Made by a program: the position numbers and the translations under genes
Shown: positions 4,839 to 6,322 of the stretch, in pieces
Layout of the letters: every line of letters begins with the position of its first letter
How positions within the stretch are numbered: the first letter of the stretch is position 1
Source: Tardiphaga sp.
GTDB taxonomy: Bacteria; Pseudomonadota; Alphaproteobacteria; Rhizobiales; Xanthobacteraceae
Length of the DNA: 6,322 nt
Direction of reading: 5' to 3'
Assembly (NCBI GenBank): GCA_028290765.1
Contig: JAQGJF010001040.1
Location: 1-6,322 of the forward strand
The notes under the pieces: generated by a model
Database searches by the model: none
What the model was told of the DNA's origin: nothing
What the model saw: the letters and a program-made list of their open reading frames with translations, nothing else

Positions 4839-6269
4839 ATGATGAGCATTCGCGGGATCGTACGGACGAGCACGTTTCGCTGGGCCTCCGTGGCCTTCGG
4901 CGCGTTTGTGGTGTTCGTGCTCATACTGTTCGGTTTCATCTACTGGAAGACCGACAGCTATCTCGTCACGCGATCCGATCATGTCGTCAGCCTGCAGTTG
5001 AACGTCGTCTCCGCATTGCCGCTGGAGCAGAAGGTGGCGGCGATCGACCTGCAATTGGCGCAGGATCCGCGCGGCGTCCAGTTCGCCGGATTGTTTCGTT
5101 CCGACGGCAGCCGGATCGCGGGCAATCTCGTCCACCTGCCCCCGGCCCTCAAGCTCGACGCGACGGTGCAGAACGCCCAACTGATGCGCGCCGGCGCCGG
5201 CGAAACGCGGCTGGTTCGCGCGATCGGCCACGCATTGCCGAATGGCGAGGTGCTGGTGATCGGCCGCAATGTCGATGAGGCCATGGAGCTCTCCAAGGTC
5301 GTCAGCCAGGCGCTCGCGCTGGGTCTCATCCCGGCGCTGCTGCTGTGCCTCGCGACAGGCGTGCTGCTCAGCATGCGCGCCGAGCGCCAGATCGCCACCA
5401 TCAACCAGCGCGTCTCGCGCATCGTGGCGGGAAACCTGCGCGAACGCCTGCCGCACCGAAACAGCAACGATCCGTTTTCAAAACTCGCCGGAATCGTCAA
5501 CGGCATGCTCGACGAGATCGAGGGCCTGATCCATGCCCTCGCCGGTGTCGGAAACGACATCGCCCATGATCTCCGCACGCCGCTGACGCGGGCGCGGCTG
5601 TTGCTGGAACGAGGCCGCGACAACGCCAAGACGCTGGAGCAGCTGCAAACCGTCGCCGACAAGGCGATCGGCGGTATCGATCAATCGCTGGCCATTACCA
5701 CCGCGCTGCTGCGGCTCGCCGAAATCGAGAACAGCCGCCGGTCGGCCGCTTTTAGCCAGGTCGCGCTCGCGGACATCCTGCGCGAAATCGGCGATCTCTA
5801 TGAGCCGATCGCCGAGGACAAGGGCGTCGCCCTGCACATCGACCCGGCACACGCACCGACGGTGGAGGGCGACCGCGACCTGTTGATGGAAGCGATCGTC
5901 AACCTCGTCGACAACGCGCTCAAATTCACCCCGGCCGGCGGCCGGGTCGAAGTCGTGCTGCTCCGCGCGGGCGGCGAACATATTCTCCGCGTCCGCGACA
6001 CCGGCCCCGGCATCAGCGAAGAGGAGCGCGACGCCGTGCTGCGGCGATTCTATCGATCGGACAAACTCCAGGGCGTGCGCGGCCTGGGACTCGGCCTCAA
6101 TCTCGTCGCCGCGATCGTGAAGCTGCACGAGTTTCGGCTGTCGATTTTTCCAGGCTCCGGCTGCGTCATCGAGATCGCGAGCCCGGATCGAGGCGGCGAT
6201 CCGAAGAATGCCGACACCGCCGCGATGGGCGCTGGCGACCTTGCCGACCGGCGCCTCGCCGCCGAGTAG
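4839..6269 (+). CDS. Second membrane sensor histidine kinase, paralogue of the RagB-like kinase
   Basis: A 476-residue inner-membrane kinase with the same architecture as the one at 1426. It has a VRTSTFRW start, a membrane helix (about 16-35), a periplasmic sensor, a second helix (about 158-179), HAMP, and DHp with H243 in IAHDLRTPLTR. Its ATPase domain has N355/N359 in NLVDNALKF, D387 in DTGPGI, RRFYRSDK, and the GLGLGLNLV box from 415. All catalytic residues are present. Similarity extends into the periplasmic part (AGLF..DG.R.AGN, LPNG), so the two arose by duplication of the whole gene and not only of the kinase core. ATG 4839 and ATG 4842 are equally possible; an in-frame TAG at 4809-4811 rules out any longer form. 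There is no clear Shine-Dalgarno sequence. No regulator gene adjoins it inside the window, so it may act on the regulator at 762 or on one beyond the right edge. The tail after the ATPase domain (about 450-476) is not conserved with the other kinase. Confidence 0.93.
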   Translation: MMSIRGIVRTSTFRWASVAFGAFVVFVLILFGFIYWKTDSYLVTRSDHVVSLQLNVVSALPLEQKVAAIDLQLAQDPRGVQFAGLFRSDGSRIAGNLVHLPPALKLDATVQNAQLMRAGAGETRLVRAIGHALPNGEVLVIGRNVDEAMELSKVVSQALALGLIPALLLCLATGVLLSMRAERQIATINQRVSRIVAGNLRERLPHRNSNDPFSKLAGIVNGMLDEIEGLIHALAGVGNDIAHDLRTPLTRARLLLERGRDNAKTLEQLQTVADKAIGGIDQSLAITTALLRLAEIENSRRSAAFSQVALADILREIGDLYEPIAEDKGVALHIDPAHAPTVEGDRDLLMEAIVNLVDNALKFTPAGGRVEVVLLRAGGEHILRVRDTGPGISEEERDAVLRRFYRSDKLQGVRGLGLGLNLVAAIVKLHEFRLSIFPGSGCVIEIASPDRGGDPKNADTAAMGAGDLADRRLAAE

Positions 6270-6298
6270 ATCATGACCCGCGCAATCTCTCCACGGCT

Positions 6299-6319
6299 CG
6301 TCCCTGCGTTCGCAGGACG
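6299..6319. repeat. Palindrome after the second kinase gene, dispersed repeat or terminator
   Basis: CGTCCCTGCG (6299-6308) pairs with CGCAGGACG (6311-6319) if one C bulges, giving nine base pairs. It lies 30 bases after the stop codon, at the window edge. The core CCCTGCG-TT-CGCAGG resembles short palindromes I recall as scattered in Bradyrhizobium and Rhodopseudomonas intergenic DNA. That recall is unchecked. A terminator role is the alternative, but the sequence needed to see a T-run is cut off. Confidence 0.45.
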
Positions 6320-6322
6320 GCG

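Noticed and set aside
6273..6322. Possible start of a further gene, ATG four bases after the second kinase stop
   Set aside because: No ribosome site is seen, the frame runs through the palindrome 6299-6319, and only 16 codons are visible without any family character.

Overview
The window looks like chromosomal DNA of an alphaproteobacterium of the Bradyrhizobium/Rhodopseudomonas type. The evidence is high GC, strong GC3 bias, proteins of the Rhizobiales kind, and a gene order (OmpR-type response regulator, sensor kinase, heat-shock sigma factor) that matches the ragA-ragB-rpoH3 locus I recall from Bradyrhizobium japonicum. That assignment is from memory and synteny, not from a search. All genes seen are on the + strand.

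Layout. Positions 1-314 hold the 3' end of a molybdenum hydroxylase large subunit (xanthine dehydrogenase/aldehyde oxidoreductase family). It is followed by about 450 bases without a convincing gene, containing a GC hairpin, a weak promoter candidate and a hairpin just before the next gene. Positions 762-2835 hold a two-component pair with a 14-base overlap: an OmpR/PhoB-class response regulator (RagA-like) and a HAMP/HisKA sensor kinase (RagB-like). Positions 2984-3517 encode a secreted protein with an 18-glycine run followed by His/Met-punctuated glycine repeats. Positions 3772-4719 encode an RpoH-type sigma factor with an intact RpoH box. Positions 4839-6269 encode a second full-length sensor kinase, clearly a paralogue of the first, with no response regulator beside it inside the window. 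The window ends in a palindrome that may be a terminator or a dispersed repeat.

How the genes may work together. The pair 762-2835 probably senses an envelope signal and controls transcription. The sigma factor would direct RNA polymerase to heat-shock-type promoters. The second kinase keeps nearly the same phosphotransfer helix as the first, so it may feed the same regulator. Non-coding DNA holds a repeated AT-rich motif (AATTTAGTGG and near copies) before the regulator, the glycine-rich gene and rpoH, and a CTTGAA-type promoter candidate directly in front of the second kinase. These suggest, but do not prove, a small regulatory circuit. No RNA genes, CRISPR arrays or insertion sequences were seen.
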